64,000 nucleotides of DNA, taken from Muscardinus avellanarius (taxonomy: Eukaryota > Chordata > Mammalia > Rodentia > Gliridae). The stretch is taken from assembly GCA_963383645.1 (NCBI GenBank), contig OY726569.1:32637592-32701591 (forward strand), written 5' to 3'. Below are positions 45,398 to 56,266 of this stretch, one piece after another (within the stretch, counting starts at the first letter, position 1; every line of letters starts with the position of its first letter). Below the pieces are notes generated by a model. The model ran no database searches, was not told where the DNA came from, and was given only the letters and a program-made list of their open reading frames with translations. The position numbers and the translations under genes are program-made.

Positions 45398-45529
45398 CAG
45401 AAATTCTGATTTGAAGATAACCCCTAAGGAATGGATCCATAGAGACATTGCCTGAATCAGTGCAATTGATGATCAGGTCTCTGGAAGCTAGAGGGATATA
45501 CAGTTTACAAGGCTTCTCATTAAATTTCT

Positions 45530-45630
45530 AAAGGTCTCACTGAGTTGCTGAGGCTGGCTTTGAACCTTTGATCCTCCTGTCTCAGCTTCCCAGGAATTGG
45601 AATTATAGTTATGTACCACCATGCCTAGCA
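45530..45630 (-). mobile_element. Partial dimeric SINE (left half)
   Basis: AGGTCTCACTGAGTTGC, TGAGGCTGGCTTTGAACC, GATCCTCCTGTCTCAGC and GTACCACCATGCCTAGC; the ID-like half is missing. Confidence 0.8.
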
Positions 45631-46435
45631 ATGCTTAAAACAATTTCAGCTAATTTGCATTCTGAGGAAAAGTACATTGATAAGGAGATGGACATCTAAG
45701 GAAGAATGAGAAGACCCAAAGGATGATTTTATTCCTGAGAAGGAAATGAGGTAGAATCTGAGAAGTTCTGAAATACAGATCCATTTTTCAGCAGGAAATT
45801 GAGGCGCTCCATCCACTATTGATTTTATTTTTCAGGGATGAGGGAGGAAAGATTTCTTCAGAGAGAAAATGAGTAAAAGTCTTTGAAAGAGTGGTGAAAG
45901 TTTGGAATAATTAAAAGAGGGATAGGAGAAGGACTCAAAATTGGGGATCTGAAAATTTTTAGTTTTGAAAGAAGGAAAGAAAATGCCTCCAATAATCTTA
46001 GGATGAGAGTTGCTTTTCTGGTTCTATAATTAGCAGAGAATGATAGCCAAATGAAAACTATGAAGAAGATGAACTACATTTTCCTCAAGAAGATATACTT
46101 CTAATGTATAGCACCTTCAACTAAATGGTTTCATCTGAAAAGCAAGAAGATATTTTAAGGCTCCAAAGATAATTTTTCCTCCCTGTTCTTTTGTTAAAAA
46201 CTTCCAAATGTAGTGATGTTAGCTGCCATAACAATTGTGAGAACTTCTCATTTCCTTCAAGTGTAGGCAAATAGAGGATATGAGATGTATTTTATTTTTA
46301 TGGTCCTACTTTCAGACAATGTCAGCTGTTTTTAGATTGACAATAAAAATCCTTATTGCTGAACGAATTATATTCCAGAGTTTCTTTTATCAACTTTTGT
46401 TTTTTCCTCTGTAGAAGTATTTGGAAGAGGAAGTG
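45631..46435. other. Unassigned interval
   Basis: No repeat or gene recognised. Confidence 0.45.
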
Positions 46436-46438
46436 AGG

Positions 46439-46487
<49 letters not shown>
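46439..46487. repeat. (GA)n microsatellite
   Basis: About 23 GA units uninterrupted. Confidence 0.97.
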
Positions 46488-46490
<3 letters not shown>

Positions 46491-47090
46491 AATGAATTCA
46501 AACAACTTCTCAATAGCTTAAGCAAACAATGTTATTGATAAAGAGTGAAGTGCACACTGCAGATGCAGACATATTATTGGCTCTTTTTATTTATTTAAAG
46601 GTATTGCAAGAAACATGGCTATAGTGCTTGTTTTCATAACTACTTCTTATAGCAGAGTAATGCTATTCTGTAAAAATATTTGGCATAAAGGGTAGGATTG
46701 GATACATAAATAAAATTTTACCTACATTTAAGCTTTTGGACTACCAAGAATAACATTTAATTATGTTTATGCTATATCATTCTCCCATTCACTGGTCCCT
46801 CCATCAGCATCCATTCATTGAATGTCTTTTATATAACAAGATTTAAGCTGGGGATTTGAAAATATGGAAATGAACACATATATGTAGTTGCTATTTCCAT
46901 GGTACTTCTAATCTAGACACAGCTTCCCCCCAGGATAGCTATGCTTCACATATGGGTGTGTTCAGATTTAATATGTACAGTTAGCTGGGGAGGAAAATGA
47001 GAGGATCTCCTTCGTGTCATCACAGAATGGATGACACATTCTCCAGGTGGAGAATTAGGACTATAATAATTAAGAGGGCTACACTTATAA
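46488..47090. other. Unassigned interval
   Basis: AT-rich; nothing recognised. Confidence 0.4.
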
Positions 47091-47094
47091 ACTT

Positions 47095-47215
47095 GTGTGT
47101 TGTAAGAAAGGTGCTGTTCTTGGCACATTAAATCCCCTCATAAAAACTATGAAGAAGTAATTACCATTCTTATTTTACAAATTAAGCTGCCAAAAGTAAT
47201 TCGCAAGTGATAAAG
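47095..47215 (-). mobile_element. MIR relic
   Basis: CTCATAAAAACTATGAAGAAG, ACCATTCTTATTTTACAAAT, TAAGCTGCC and AAGTAATTCGCAAGTGAT resemble the complement of the MIR 3' half. Confidence 0.6.
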
Positions 47216-47600
47216 AGAAATTTCACCCAAATACTCAACACAGTTCAAAGCGTAAACAGTGCCCAGTTTGAGAAATTGTGCCTGAATCAGTGCAATTGAT
47301 GATCAGGCCTCTGGGTGCACCTCCTTCTTCACGCTCATCATCTTGAGATCTGATGATTTCAGATCCATCTCCCTTTTGCCTCTTTATTGCTGGTTTCATT
47401 GCACCACAATGCTATCTCAAGGTTACTGGGTTCGGAGGGCCAGGTTAGTAGTCAGTAGAATTTGAAAGTTCCCATCTACCACTCCATTTTTATTTTCTAT
47501 ATACTTATCATCATCTCTTCACACAAATGTTTTTCTGTTTCCTTTAGCTGCTTAGATTCCTACCTATGCCCTCCTGCCTCTTTGGTGCCCCCTTTTCTTA
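47216..47600. other. Unassigned interval
   Basis: Contains GCCTGAATCAGTGCAATTGA, TGATCAGG (47279-47306), also present at 45450-45477. These two copies about 1.8 kb apart suggest an unrecognised repeat or local duplication. Confidence 0.4.
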
Positions 47601-47611
47601 GTCCTTTTTCT

Positions 47612-47802
47612 TTTTTTTGGTGGTGGTACTGGGCATGGAACCCAGGGACTTTCTACCTCTGGGTTATGGTCCCAGAGCTATTTTATATTTTATTTGAAAA
47701 CAGGGTCTTACTAAGTAGCTGAGGCTGGCTTCAAACCTGTGTGATCCTCCTGTCTCGCCTCCCAAGCACGGAATTACAAGCATGCACCACCATGCCTGCT
47801 GT
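47612..47802 (-). mobile_element. Dimeric SINE, B0 subfamily
   Basis: TTTTTTTGGTGGTGGTACTGG, TACCTCTGGGTTATGGTCCC, TATTTGAAAACAGGGTC, GGCTTCAAACCTGTGTG and GCACCACCATGCC. TTAGTCCTTTTT is found on both sides. Confidence 0.92.
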
Positions 47803-48094
47803 TTTTTAGTCCTTTTTATCAAAACTTTTTTTTTCAGTGAATTTTAGCTAAATATCAGGAAAGAATTTGAATAACTGTAATTAACCTCAGTTGAAATGTT
47901 TGGTAAACATCCCATACACAATCTCCCTAACTTTTTATTGGATGTTTATTTCTATTTAATGATTAATTGAATTAGTGTGGAGTAAAAATGGTAGGTGGAA
48001 AGTCTCCCTATTTTCCCTGGAATTATACTAATATTATCCATAGGTATCATTTGCTTTGAAAATGAGCATTAATTGCTTTCTGCTTTCCCTTCCC

Positions 48095-48225
48095 AGAAAA
48101 GCAAATCTGTAGTCATCTTGCATTTGGAGTTCCCAGCCTCCACAACTGTGAGAAATCAACATTCATTTTAAGCTACCCAGACTACGCTGTTTTGTAAGTA
48201 GCCCATGCTAGGTAATACATGACCC
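48095..48225 (+). mobile_element. MaLR LTR 3' end (MLT1-like)
   Basis: GGAGTTCCCAGCCTCCACAA, CTGTGAGAAATCAACATTC, TAAGCTACCCAGACTACG and TAGGTAATACATGACC match the 3' end of MLT1-like LTRs. Confidence 0.65.
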
Positions 48226-48319
48226 AAAAAGCTTAGTCACATTGTAGGATACCTAGAGAAATCAAGAGAGTGTGCCACAGGAGTCCACTTACTTATGAAT
48301 CCAGGTAGCTCTTTTTAAA

Positions 48320-48445
48320 AAATTAAACTTGCTTTTGTGCATTGAAATTGTACATCATAGGGAGATGCACAGTGACACATTCATACTGGCACACAGAATC
48401 AGTGGGTCTGCATCTAGTAACTATTGAATGACTTTTAGTCCTACT
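48320..48445 (-). mobile_element. Probable L1 3' end relic
   Basis: TTTTGTGCATTGAAATTGTAC, ATCATAGGGAGATGCACAG and TCATACTGGCACACAGAATC resemble a minus-strand L1 3' end. Confidence 0.5.
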
Positions 48446-48880
48446 TGCTCTACTGGGTGAGCCCAATGATTTATTTCAATTTTCAACCTGTTTGGTATTC
48501 TTTTCTTACTAAGATAGTTTATGACTAATTAGTTGAACACGGATCTGCTCTGTGGTTCTCTGTCCAATTCCCAGACCCAGGCAGAGAGAAATCTCTCATT
48601 GAGTGTACAAGATCAAAGAGTTAAATCCTGAAATATCTGGGCAAGAGTAAAGTAACTGGGCCATCAGCGAAGAAACTCTGAGAAGTCAGAAGTTGACTTT
48701 GAGCATTTCTCTTGCTCCACATCATGTCTAAATATCAAGAGGTACTGCTGGCTATTCATTTTAGTTTTACTCAGTTAAATGTTTTACTTGATTATAAATA
48801 TCATTTTATTAGTATAGATAAGTATCTAATTATTTTGCTTGCATGTTATGATCATCTAACTTCTCATAGATAAAAATCTT
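48446..48880. other. Unassigned interval
   Basis: Nothing recognised. Confidence 0.4.
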
Positions 48881-48881
48881 A

Positions 48882-49030
48882 GAATGGAACTCAGAGACAG
48901 TCTACCTGCGAGCTATGCCCCAGCCCTTTGTAGTCTTTATTTTAAAACAGGGTCTCGCTAAATTGTTGGGGCTCTCTCTGAGGCTAGCTTTGAATATACA
49001 AAGCTCCTGTCTTTTCTCAGCCTCCCATGT
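48882..49030 (-). mobile_element. Old dimeric SINE
   Basis: GAATGGAACTCAGAGACAG, CTACCTGCGAGCTATGCCC, AAAACAGGGTCTCGCTAAA and TCTCAGCCTCCCATG; the 5' end of the element is missing. Confidence 0.78.
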
Positions 49031-49835
49031 TTGAAAATTGTATTTTATACTATTATTTTTAAAATGTAACAACTACATTTGGAACTCAGATTATTTTCTC
49101 TGACATCAGACAAATAACTTGTGTTTTGTGATACTGATATGGAAGTAGAAAATATTTTATTATAAGAAGAGATTGTCTCCAAAAGGGAGTACCACACCTC
49201 TAAACATGAACAGACTGGGTTTCAGCATGAGGTGCTTAATATATATTTATGATTGAATCAGATGCACTTATATGTATATATACACATATTTATATGTATA
49301 AATATATATGCAAGATGCTTTCTCTACTCCTATTAATGCTAAAATGATAAATTTACAGTTTAACAGTCTGTTATATTTTACTGTGAGCCAGGGCAAATTA
49401 GCGTTGGGCCATAGTTTCTTAATTTTAAAATAAAGAGCTCTAACAAGATGAAATTAAGTTTTCTTCTAAGAAGAAATGAAATGTTCTGGTGTTCTATGCT
49501 GCTTTTCTTTTTTCTCTTTTTTTTTTGAAAATTTACACCAAGCATTACATTACTTGAGGTTCTGTTGCTATCAATTTGCTATGTGGAACTTTGCGAACAT
49601 AATAGGCACAAAAACTGACTCTATAATCATCATACAAAAATTCAAGTTGGATTAGTGAAGATCTACAGGATTTATGTCAAGGTTCTTTTATTCTCTTTTT
49701 AAATGCTTTTTTCTTAGCCATTTTTCAAATGAGAGAGTGTAATTAGTTCAGCATAATCTGCACACTAATGTGTACAAATGAGGAGCAGACCCTATCCTGT
49801 CTGTCTTTCCTTGGGCATTGGTTGTGACAGCATTG
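49031..49835. other. Unassigned interval
   Basis: AT-rich with short ATAT/ACAT runs at 49240-49310. No assignment. Confidence 0.4.
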
Positions 49836-49839
49836 TACC

Positions 49840-49935
49840 CAGAGCTCTAGTACTAGATCTGTTGTTAAGCAATGTGAGACTTTGAGTGGGTCATCTCACC
49901 TGTCTGCTTCTTGATTCCATTTACTGGATATTATA
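49840..49935 (+). mobile_element. MIR relic
   Basis: CCCAGAGCTCTAGTACTAG, AGACTTTGAGTGGGTCATC, TCACCTGTCTGCTTC and TTGATTCCATTTACTGG follow the MIR core region. Confidence 0.6.
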
Positions 49936-50470
49936 TGTACACTATACCAATTTTATAATTTTATAATATTATGTATGTATATATATATGTTTTACTTTTT
50001 CTGTTTAGGAAGGTAAAATATATACTCATTGTAGGACATTCATATTACACCAAAAGATAGAATAAAAGGAAAAGGAAAAGGAAAACAAAATTTCACCTCC
50101 CAGGCACGGCACACGAACACACAATTACAAACAATGCTGTGGCAACTATATCTTATTTTACTCCTCATGTAGAATAATCTCCTAAGAACAGAACTGTTGG
50201 CTCAAAAGATGTCTATGTTTAGCATTTTGACTCAGTGTTATGCAGTCCTCCACATTTTGCATACCACTCTGCCTTAGAGTGACCTGTTTGCCCTCCCCCT
50301 TGACTACACAAGATATGGGCAATACTTCCATCTTTGTCAATCTGATTATGACAATATCCCACCATTTGCTTACATTTTTATTATTATTAATATAATTAAT
50401 ATTATTGCTTACATTTGATATACATATACTTGAAATTGTAAGATGATATTTTGAAATGGTAAGGAGATAT
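49936..50470. other. Unassigned interval
   Basis: Nothing recognised. Confidence 0.4.
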
Positions 50471-50483
50471 ATTTATTACAACT

Positions 50484-50685
50484 ATTCTTTTTTTTTTTTT
50501 TTTTGGTGGTACTGGGGTTCCTGGAAACCCTTCTACCTCTGGGCTACACTCCCAGACCTACTTTTATACTTTTTAAATTTGGAAACAGGGTCTCTTAAGC
50601 CAGCATGGCTGGCCTCGAACCCGCGCCATCCTCCTGTTTCCGCCTCCCAAGCGCAGGGTTTACAAGGATGCTCTACCACGTCCGG
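50484..50685 (-). mobile_element. Young dimeric SINE, deleted (B1) subfamily
   Basis: T-tail, TGGTGGTACTGGGGTTCC, TGGAAACCCTTCTACC, GGGTCTCTTAAGCCAGC (the deletion), CCTCGAACCCGCGCC and CTACCACGTCCGGC. TACAACTATT is on both sides. Confidence 0.94.
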
Positions 50686-51700
50686 CATACAACTATTATT
50701 TTTAACGTTGGCTATGAATAACAGTCATCTTAGGCTGTTGTTGTTGGAATAGAATTGTTTTTATACATCTTTGTAGGTTACTTTAAAGGAACATGTCCCA
50801 GCACCTTCATCCTTTTAAGGAATTCAAAAGTTCATTTGTTTCTTTTTGTATAAGATACAAAAGTTCAAGGTCTTTTCCGAAATGTATTTTTACATTGCCT
50901 CATGGTGTCATAGTGCCACATGATTAGGTTGTGTTCCTGTAGAGATAATGTCATATAGTCTGTACCCTGATCTCTGGAAAACTAGATATTTCTGACTTAA
51001 GTACCTTTTTTTATTTGTTAGCCCATAAAAGCATAAAATAAAATGTTCATTTCAGCTTTAACAATATCTAATTAGTGACATTTCCTTCACCAAAGTTTCT
51101 ATCTTTTTTATTGGCTCTAGTCAAACTGTTTTATATGTCCTACAGAATGTCTCATCTTTTTTTATTTCTTTTAAACTTCATTATCTTTTTGATGACACAG
51201 TAATTTTCTTTCCATCTTTTATCTCCCTTTAGCTGACATCTTCACTTTGTCTTTTTTTTACAACTAGGCGAGCTTTTATCCATTTGTTTTGGTAACTTTT
51301 AATGGAAAATTCAATTTCTATAAAGTATATTCTAGTATTTTCAGAAGTACTTAATTAAGTTCCTGAAAGGTTAGGTGAGCGATTAAACAAAAAACTTGTA
51401 CAAATGTGGCATGACAGCTTTCTCACGGGAGCTACGATAAAGAATTTTCTTTGAATAGTGACAAATTATATTAAAATGATATCATACATTTTATTACTGT
51501 CTTCTCACAAAATTTGTCTTCCTCAAGAGTTTTTTTTAGGAAATCTGTTATATGCTCTTTAAATTTAATACTCAGAAGTATTTGTGTATTCTGAAATAAA
51601 GCAAGAAGTGAAAGGAATCATCAATAAAGAAGGAACAAATATAAAGAAATGGTAGTCAGATTCAGAACCCGAGACAGCATATTAGCTTTATGAACAACAA
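50686..51700. other. Unassigned interval
   Basis: AT-rich; no repeat or gene recognised. Confidence 0.45.
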
Positions 51701-51702
51701 TT

Positions 51703-51929
51703 AAGCATGTGTATGTGTGTGAGTGTGTATGTGTGGTGTGTGTGGTATCTGTGTGTTGTATGTATTATGTGTGTGATATGTGGTTTGTGTTTGTGTATGA
51801 TATGTGTGTGTGGTATGTGTGTGTTGTTTGCGTAGCGTACATGTTTGTGTTGTGTGTATGTGTATGTGATGTGTATTGTATATGTGGTTTGTGATGTGGT
51901 ATGGTATGTATATATTGTGTGTGTGCTGT

Positions 51930-51972
<43 letters not shown>

Positions 51973-51996
51973 TTGTTGTGTATGTGTGTGTGTGTG
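51703..51996. repeat. Long degenerate TG-rich microsatellite
   Basis: Nearly 300 bp of alternating TG/TA with interruptions and a pure (GT)n core at 51930-51966. Overlapping frames here encode only Cys/Val or Thr/His repeats and are not genes. An ID-like element lies directly at its 3' end. Confidence 0.95.
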
Positions 51997-52074
51997 TGTG
52001 TTGCGGGAGACTGAACCCCAGCTTTATTCCTGCGGGGCAAGTGCTCCACCACCGAGGTACTTCCACAGCCAATA
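51997..52074 (-). mobile_element. ID-like SINE
   Basis: GTGTTGCGGGAGACTGAACC, CTGCGGGGCAAGTGCTCC, ACCACCGAGGTAC and TTCCACAGCC: complement of a tRNA/ID-type element. Confidence 0.75.
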
Positions 52075-52510
52075 GTTATGCATGTTTACAAATACTTTAT
52101 ATTTAGTTTGTACAATTTAGCTATTCAAACTCATTAACCACCTTGCCATTGTGGAAAGCATATGAGATGAGAGGTAGGAAATACTCTATGTTATTCTCAT
52201 CTGCATGATTTCTTCCAGGGCTGCAGCTCTGCAGATTTTATCTTTTCCCTGTTTGACTCTTCTCTGTCCTTTTAAAGGGGTTTGTACCATTTTGATAAGA
52301 GGTGATTATTCTTGTTGGTTTCATTTCTCCCAGAAACAAACATGTATTACATTCAAACCAAAAAAGAACACAAAAGACAGGAGGGATATGTGCAAATTGC
52401 CTTTGCTTGTGCTGACATTATTTAATGTTTGGGAAGTCTCAGAACTTTTGAAATAAAGATAGCCACCTAATGAAGTGGGAGAAGAGAAGCAGGATTGAAA
52501 GCAGACATTT
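52075..52510. other. Unassigned interval
   Basis: Two overlapping frames on opposite strands, neither recognised. Confidence 0.4.
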
Positions 52511-52511
52511 G

Positions 52512-52614
52512 GAAATGCTGAGCATAATGACACATGGCTGTAATCCCAGTGCTTGGGGGACTGAGACGAGAAGATCATAGGGTTGAGGCCAGCCTCAGCA
52601 ACTTAACCAGACCC
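52512..52614 (+). mobile_element. SINE left half
   Basis: AATGCTGAGCATAATGACAC, GGCTGTAATCCCAGTGC, GACTGAGACGAGAAGATC and GGCCAGCCTCAGCAAC; the right half is replaced by the GGAA tract. Confidence 0.82.
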
Positions 52615-52747
52615 AAGGAAGGAAGGAAGGAAGGAAGGAAAGAAGGAAGGAAGGAAGGAAGGAAGGAAGGAAGGAAGGAAGGAAGGAAGGAAGGAAGGAA
52701 GAAGGAAGGGAAAAAGGGAGGTTAGGAAGAAAGGAAGGAAGGAAGGG
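52615..52747. repeat. (GGAA)n microsatellite
   Basis: About 130 bp of GGAA/GAAG units with few interruptions, starting inside a SINE. Confidence 0.97.
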
Positions 52748-52814
52748 ATTTGAAACCAAATCGGGGAATGTTTATTGAGCTTATTGTCACCATTGATGAA
52801 ACCAAAAATGGAAA

Positions 52815-53030
52815 GCATGGCATGGTGGTTAAGAGTCTAGGTTCTGAAGTTAGAAGGACTTTGTTTTAATATATTGCTTATCCATTCACTCGTTGAGCTT
52901 ACCTCTCTGAGCTTTGACATGTTAACTTATAAAATGCAAATAATAACAAAGCTCATCTCAAGGGTTATTTGTGAGAATAAAATGCAATGGCACATGTAAA
53001 CTGATTAGTCTGGTGACTGATAAAAACTAA
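52815..53030 (+). mobile_element. MIR
   Basis: ATGGCATGGTGGTTAAGAGT, TAGGTTCTGAAGTTAGAAGG, ACCTCTCTGAGCTTTGAC, CTTATAAAATGCAAATAATA and GGTTATTTGTGAGAATAAAATG match almost the whole MIR consensus in order. Confidence 0.85.
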
Positions 53031-54100
53031 TACATTCATTCATTTATTACTAGATATTGGTCCCTTTTTTAAAGGTTTTCCATTTACTAATTCAGGAAAT
53101 GCTTAGTTTATGTTTCCTTTATTATGTAATTTATACTATCAGGATGTAACATTTATTATAGGGGTTCCCAAACTTTCATATGTTTATATACTGGAATGTG
53201 TATTTGTATGCAAATATCACTCAAATATATACATATATATGTGTGTGTGTTTGTATTAATATATATATTTTTTTTTTCAGAAAAATAACCAAGATGGACT
53301 TGAAGTTTACCAAAATAACATAGAGATTACTATACAGAGGTTTCTTAATGTTTTCACTCATATCTTTTTATAGTATGTCATATGAACTGGATAGAATACA
53401 ATTACCTATAAGTGTCCCCATAGACCTATTATTTTTGTATGATTACATTTTTACTATGCTATTAAATGCCTTCTTGATGTTAAATTTAGGTCAAGATCAT
53501 ATTTTAAGATTTTTATTTTCAAGCTAAATCAAGACACACAAATGCTCTAGAAAGGAAATCTAATGTTTACACAAATATTTAACTGGTGATCATTATTTTA
53601 GGATATCTATTTAATCATATCAACTCTTTTTTAAAATAACACCTGATTTTATTCTCACATAAGACATTAAGAAAGCCATCATTTAAAAAGGAGGGGTCTA
53701 AGCCAAGAAAGAACAAGGTTAAGATATTTAAAAATATCATAGAGAAACAAATTCATGAAGACAGTTTTCTCCAGATGAACTCATGTCTTTTCTCCATTTA
53801 TTGACCTGGAGGCTCTCTGATTCCCCTAGGTCACCTGTAATCTCCACAGAAGCTGTCTTCTGTGGTCACCATGAACTCCATAACATTGATTACATTAAGG
53901 GATGCATTATTTTAAGTTAGAAAAATAAAATTAATTATCTACAACATAGAATAATACACAATGAAGAAAATATCAGCCCCTCCACTAAGAAGACAGTGTT
54001 CCTTGTAAACAGCTTGAGAAAGAAAACAAAGACTAGACCATTCTGGTTTAACAGCAAACTCTAGAGACCCCCCTCTCAAATACATGTGGCCAGCCCCTTG
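53031..54100. other. Unassigned interval
   Basis: AT-rich with an AT/GT patch at 53225-53275. No assignment. Confidence 0.45.
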
Positions 54101-54112
54101 TGCATACAGGCT

Positions 54113-54330
54113 TTTTTTTTTTTTCTTCCCGGTGGTACTGGGGATTGAACCCAGGGGCATTCTACCTCTGAGCTACACCCCCTGCCCTATTTTTTATTCT
54201 TTATTTTGAAACAGGGTTTCACTAAGTTGCGGAGGGACTCACTAAGTAGCTGAGGCTGTCTGCAAACCGCGATCCTCCATTCTCAGCCTCCTGAAGGCTG
54301 GGATTACAAGCGTGTGCCACCAAGACCGGC
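54113..54330 (-). mobile_element. Dimeric SINE, type A (nested cluster, first)
   Basis: T-tail, CCCGGTGGTACTGGGGATTG, CCTCTGAGCTACACCCCC, GGGTTTCACTAAGTTGC, CTGTCTGCAAACCGCG and GTGCCACCAAGACCGGC. TGCATACAGGCTTTTT on its left and TGCATGCAGGCTTTTT after the whole cluster (54658 on) suggest a duplication enclosing all three elements. Confidence 0.88.
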
Positions 54331-54334
54331 AAAA

Positions 54335-54445
54335 CCTATTTTTTATTCTTTATTTTTTATTTTAATTTTTAATTTTTTTTTGCAGTACTGGAAATGGAAC
54401 CCAGGGGCATTCTACCTTTGAGCTACACCCCCAGGCCTAGTTTTT
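54335..54445 (-). mobile_element. SINE right-half fragment (cluster, second)
   Basis: TTTTTTTGCAGTACTGG, AAATGGAACCCAGGGGC, TACCTTTGAGCTACACCCC; no left half of its own. Confidence 0.8.
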
Positions 54446-54460
54446 ATTTTTTATTTTTAT

Positions 54461-54657
54461 TTTTTTTGCGGGTCTGGGGATGGAACTCAGGGGCATCTGA
54501 CCTCTGAGCTACACCCCCTGCCTTATTTTTTATTCTTTATTTTGAAACAGGGACTCACTTAGTTGCAAAGGGCTTCACTAAGTAGCTGAGGCTGGCCGTG
54601 AGTCTCAATCCTATCTCAGCCTCCCCAATGCTGGGATTCTAAGCACACGCCACCACT
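54461..54657 (-). mobile_element. Dimeric SINE, related to subfamily C (cluster, third)
   Basis: TTTGCGGGTCTGGGGATGG (complement of the CCCAGACCCGC ending), GACCTCTGAGCTACACCCC, GAAACAGGGACTCAC, CTGAGGCTGGCCGTGAG and CACGCCACCACTGC. Confidence 0.88.
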
Positions 54658-54674
54658 GCATGCAGGCTTTTTGA

Positions 54675-55200
54675 AGTTGACCAATGTATGATTGCAAAGT
54701 TCACCCTCCCTCTTCTACTAGGTGTAAGATCCCTGTGGGAATGGGGTCACAGACTCCAACACCCCTGTTTTCCACAAGGCAATTTGGAAAGTCTTCTGCT
54801 ACATCCCAGTATGAAGTGCTGCCTGAGACTGTGAGAAGGTAAGGAACCCAATGTGGCCAGGGCTCTCTGAAGCTACCTATGTGCCCTCCGTATGTCCTTC
54901 CTTCTTTCCCAACTTTGCATAACTAGTTATTTCTAAGCAGAACCCTGGCATTGGGCTAAGCAATCTTTCATGTTTTTAATCTGATGTTAGTATAGGTATT
55001 GGAGTCCTTCCAAATCCTTAGGGGCCAGTCATTGGGGATAGTATGTCAGCAAGATTATTCAACTACCTGCTAGTGATTTCCCAGCAAAGACACTAATAGT
55101 ATATATTCAACAAAACAAAAACACCTCCTGAAAGAAATTTCTCTCCATATAACTACCTATGTATTTTGCACGGTCTAATCATACTAATTTTATTCTTGCA
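54675..55200. other. Unassigned interval
   Basis: Nothing recognised. Confidence 0.4.
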
Positions 55201-55205
55201 ATTTT

Positions 55206-55409
55206 TGTGTGTGTGTGTGGTGCTGGGGATTGAAACTAGGGTAATGCTATCTCTGAGCTACACCCTTAGCCCTATTTTATTCTTTATTTGGAAACAGGGT
55301 CTCACTAGTTGTGAAGGGCCTAAGTAGCTGAGGCTGGCTGCGAACTTGCAATCCTCCTGTCTCAGACTCCCAAATGTTTTGATTACAAACATGTGCCATC
55401 ATGCCCAAC
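55206..55409 (-). mobile_element. Dimeric SINE, type A
   Basis: (GT)n tail, GGTGCTGGGGATTGAAAC, ATCTCTGAGCTACACCC, GAAACAGGGTCTCACTAG, GCTGGCTGCGAACTTGC and TGCCATCATGCCCAAC. TGCAATTTT is present on both sides. Confidence 0.9.
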
Positions 55410-55561
55410 TTATTTGTGCAATTTTACTATTCATATTGTAAGAAGAAAAACTAAGATTTAAAAATAAACATAAAAATATTGCCACTATCAAGTGAGCAAA
55501 TGGCAAAATCACAATTTGAATAAAAAATTTTATTTCAAATGTCATTATGTTTCTCCTAGCA

Positions 55562-55695
55562 GTAAAAAGGAGGGAGGGGGATGGAATGGGGTGGAAATTG
55601 GGTAAGGGCTAATTGGGTGATGTGTGCATGTATGTCTTTACTGTCTTATATCCCATTAAGATGTTTGACTACAAAGCACCAATAAAAAATAAGAA
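55562..55695 (+). mobile_element. L1 3' UTR terminal fragment
   Basis: AAAAGGAGGGAGGGGGATGG, AATTGGGTAAGGGCTAATTGG, ATTAAGATGTTTGACTAC, AAAGCACCAATAAAAAAT. Only the last 130 bp of an L1. Confidence 0.88.
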
Positions 55696-55978
55696 GAAAA
55701 TTGAATATAAAAAAATCCTCAGAACAGACAACTTTGGCATTCCAGAAACATGGTGTGAAAAAGTATATTACAGATAGACACTTTCTAGAATGACTTATAT
55801 TTTTTAAATCATGCAAATTTTATATTCTATTTATAATATTTTCATGTTAATTTTAAATAAAAAAGAGTTTTCAGAGTTCTGACTTCCTTTTGCTCCTATA
55901 GGTTTCATTAGTCTCCCCTACTACAACTCACCTGGTGATGTACTAACCTCAAAAACTTAATTGAATATACCATGTTTA

Positions 55979-56202
55979 TTTTATTTATTTATTTATTTTT
56001 GGTGGTACTGGGGATGGAACCCAGGGGCTTTCTACTTCCGGGCTATATTCCCAGACCTACTTTATATTTTATTTGGAAACAGGGTCTCACTAAGTTGCTG
56101 AGAGCCTCACTAAGTAGCTGAGGCTGGCTTCGGACCTGTGTGATCCTCCTGTCTCAGCCTCCCAAGCGCGGGGATTACAAGCATGTGCCACCATGCCTGG
56201 CA
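55979..56202 (-). mobile_element. Dimeric SINE, B0 subfamily
   Basis: (TTTA)n tail, TGGTGGTACTGGGGATGG, TACTTCCGGGCTATATTCCC, GGCTTCGGACCTGTGTG and GCCACCATGCCTGGC. Target duplication GAATATACCATGTTTA exact at 55963-55978 and 56203-56218. Confidence 0.95.
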
Positions 56203-56266
56203 GAATATACCATGTTTAAATTAAGGCAATTAAGGCAAAGTGGCTAACTGGTAGTCAATACGGAAA

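Noticed and set aside
51701..52075. Overlapping 60-123 aa frames on both strands
   Set aside because: They translate a TG/CA microsatellite (runs of Cys-Val or Thr-His) and are not genes.
52534..52818. GRKE-rich and LPSF-rich frames
   Set aside because: They are produced by the (GGAA)n microsatellite.
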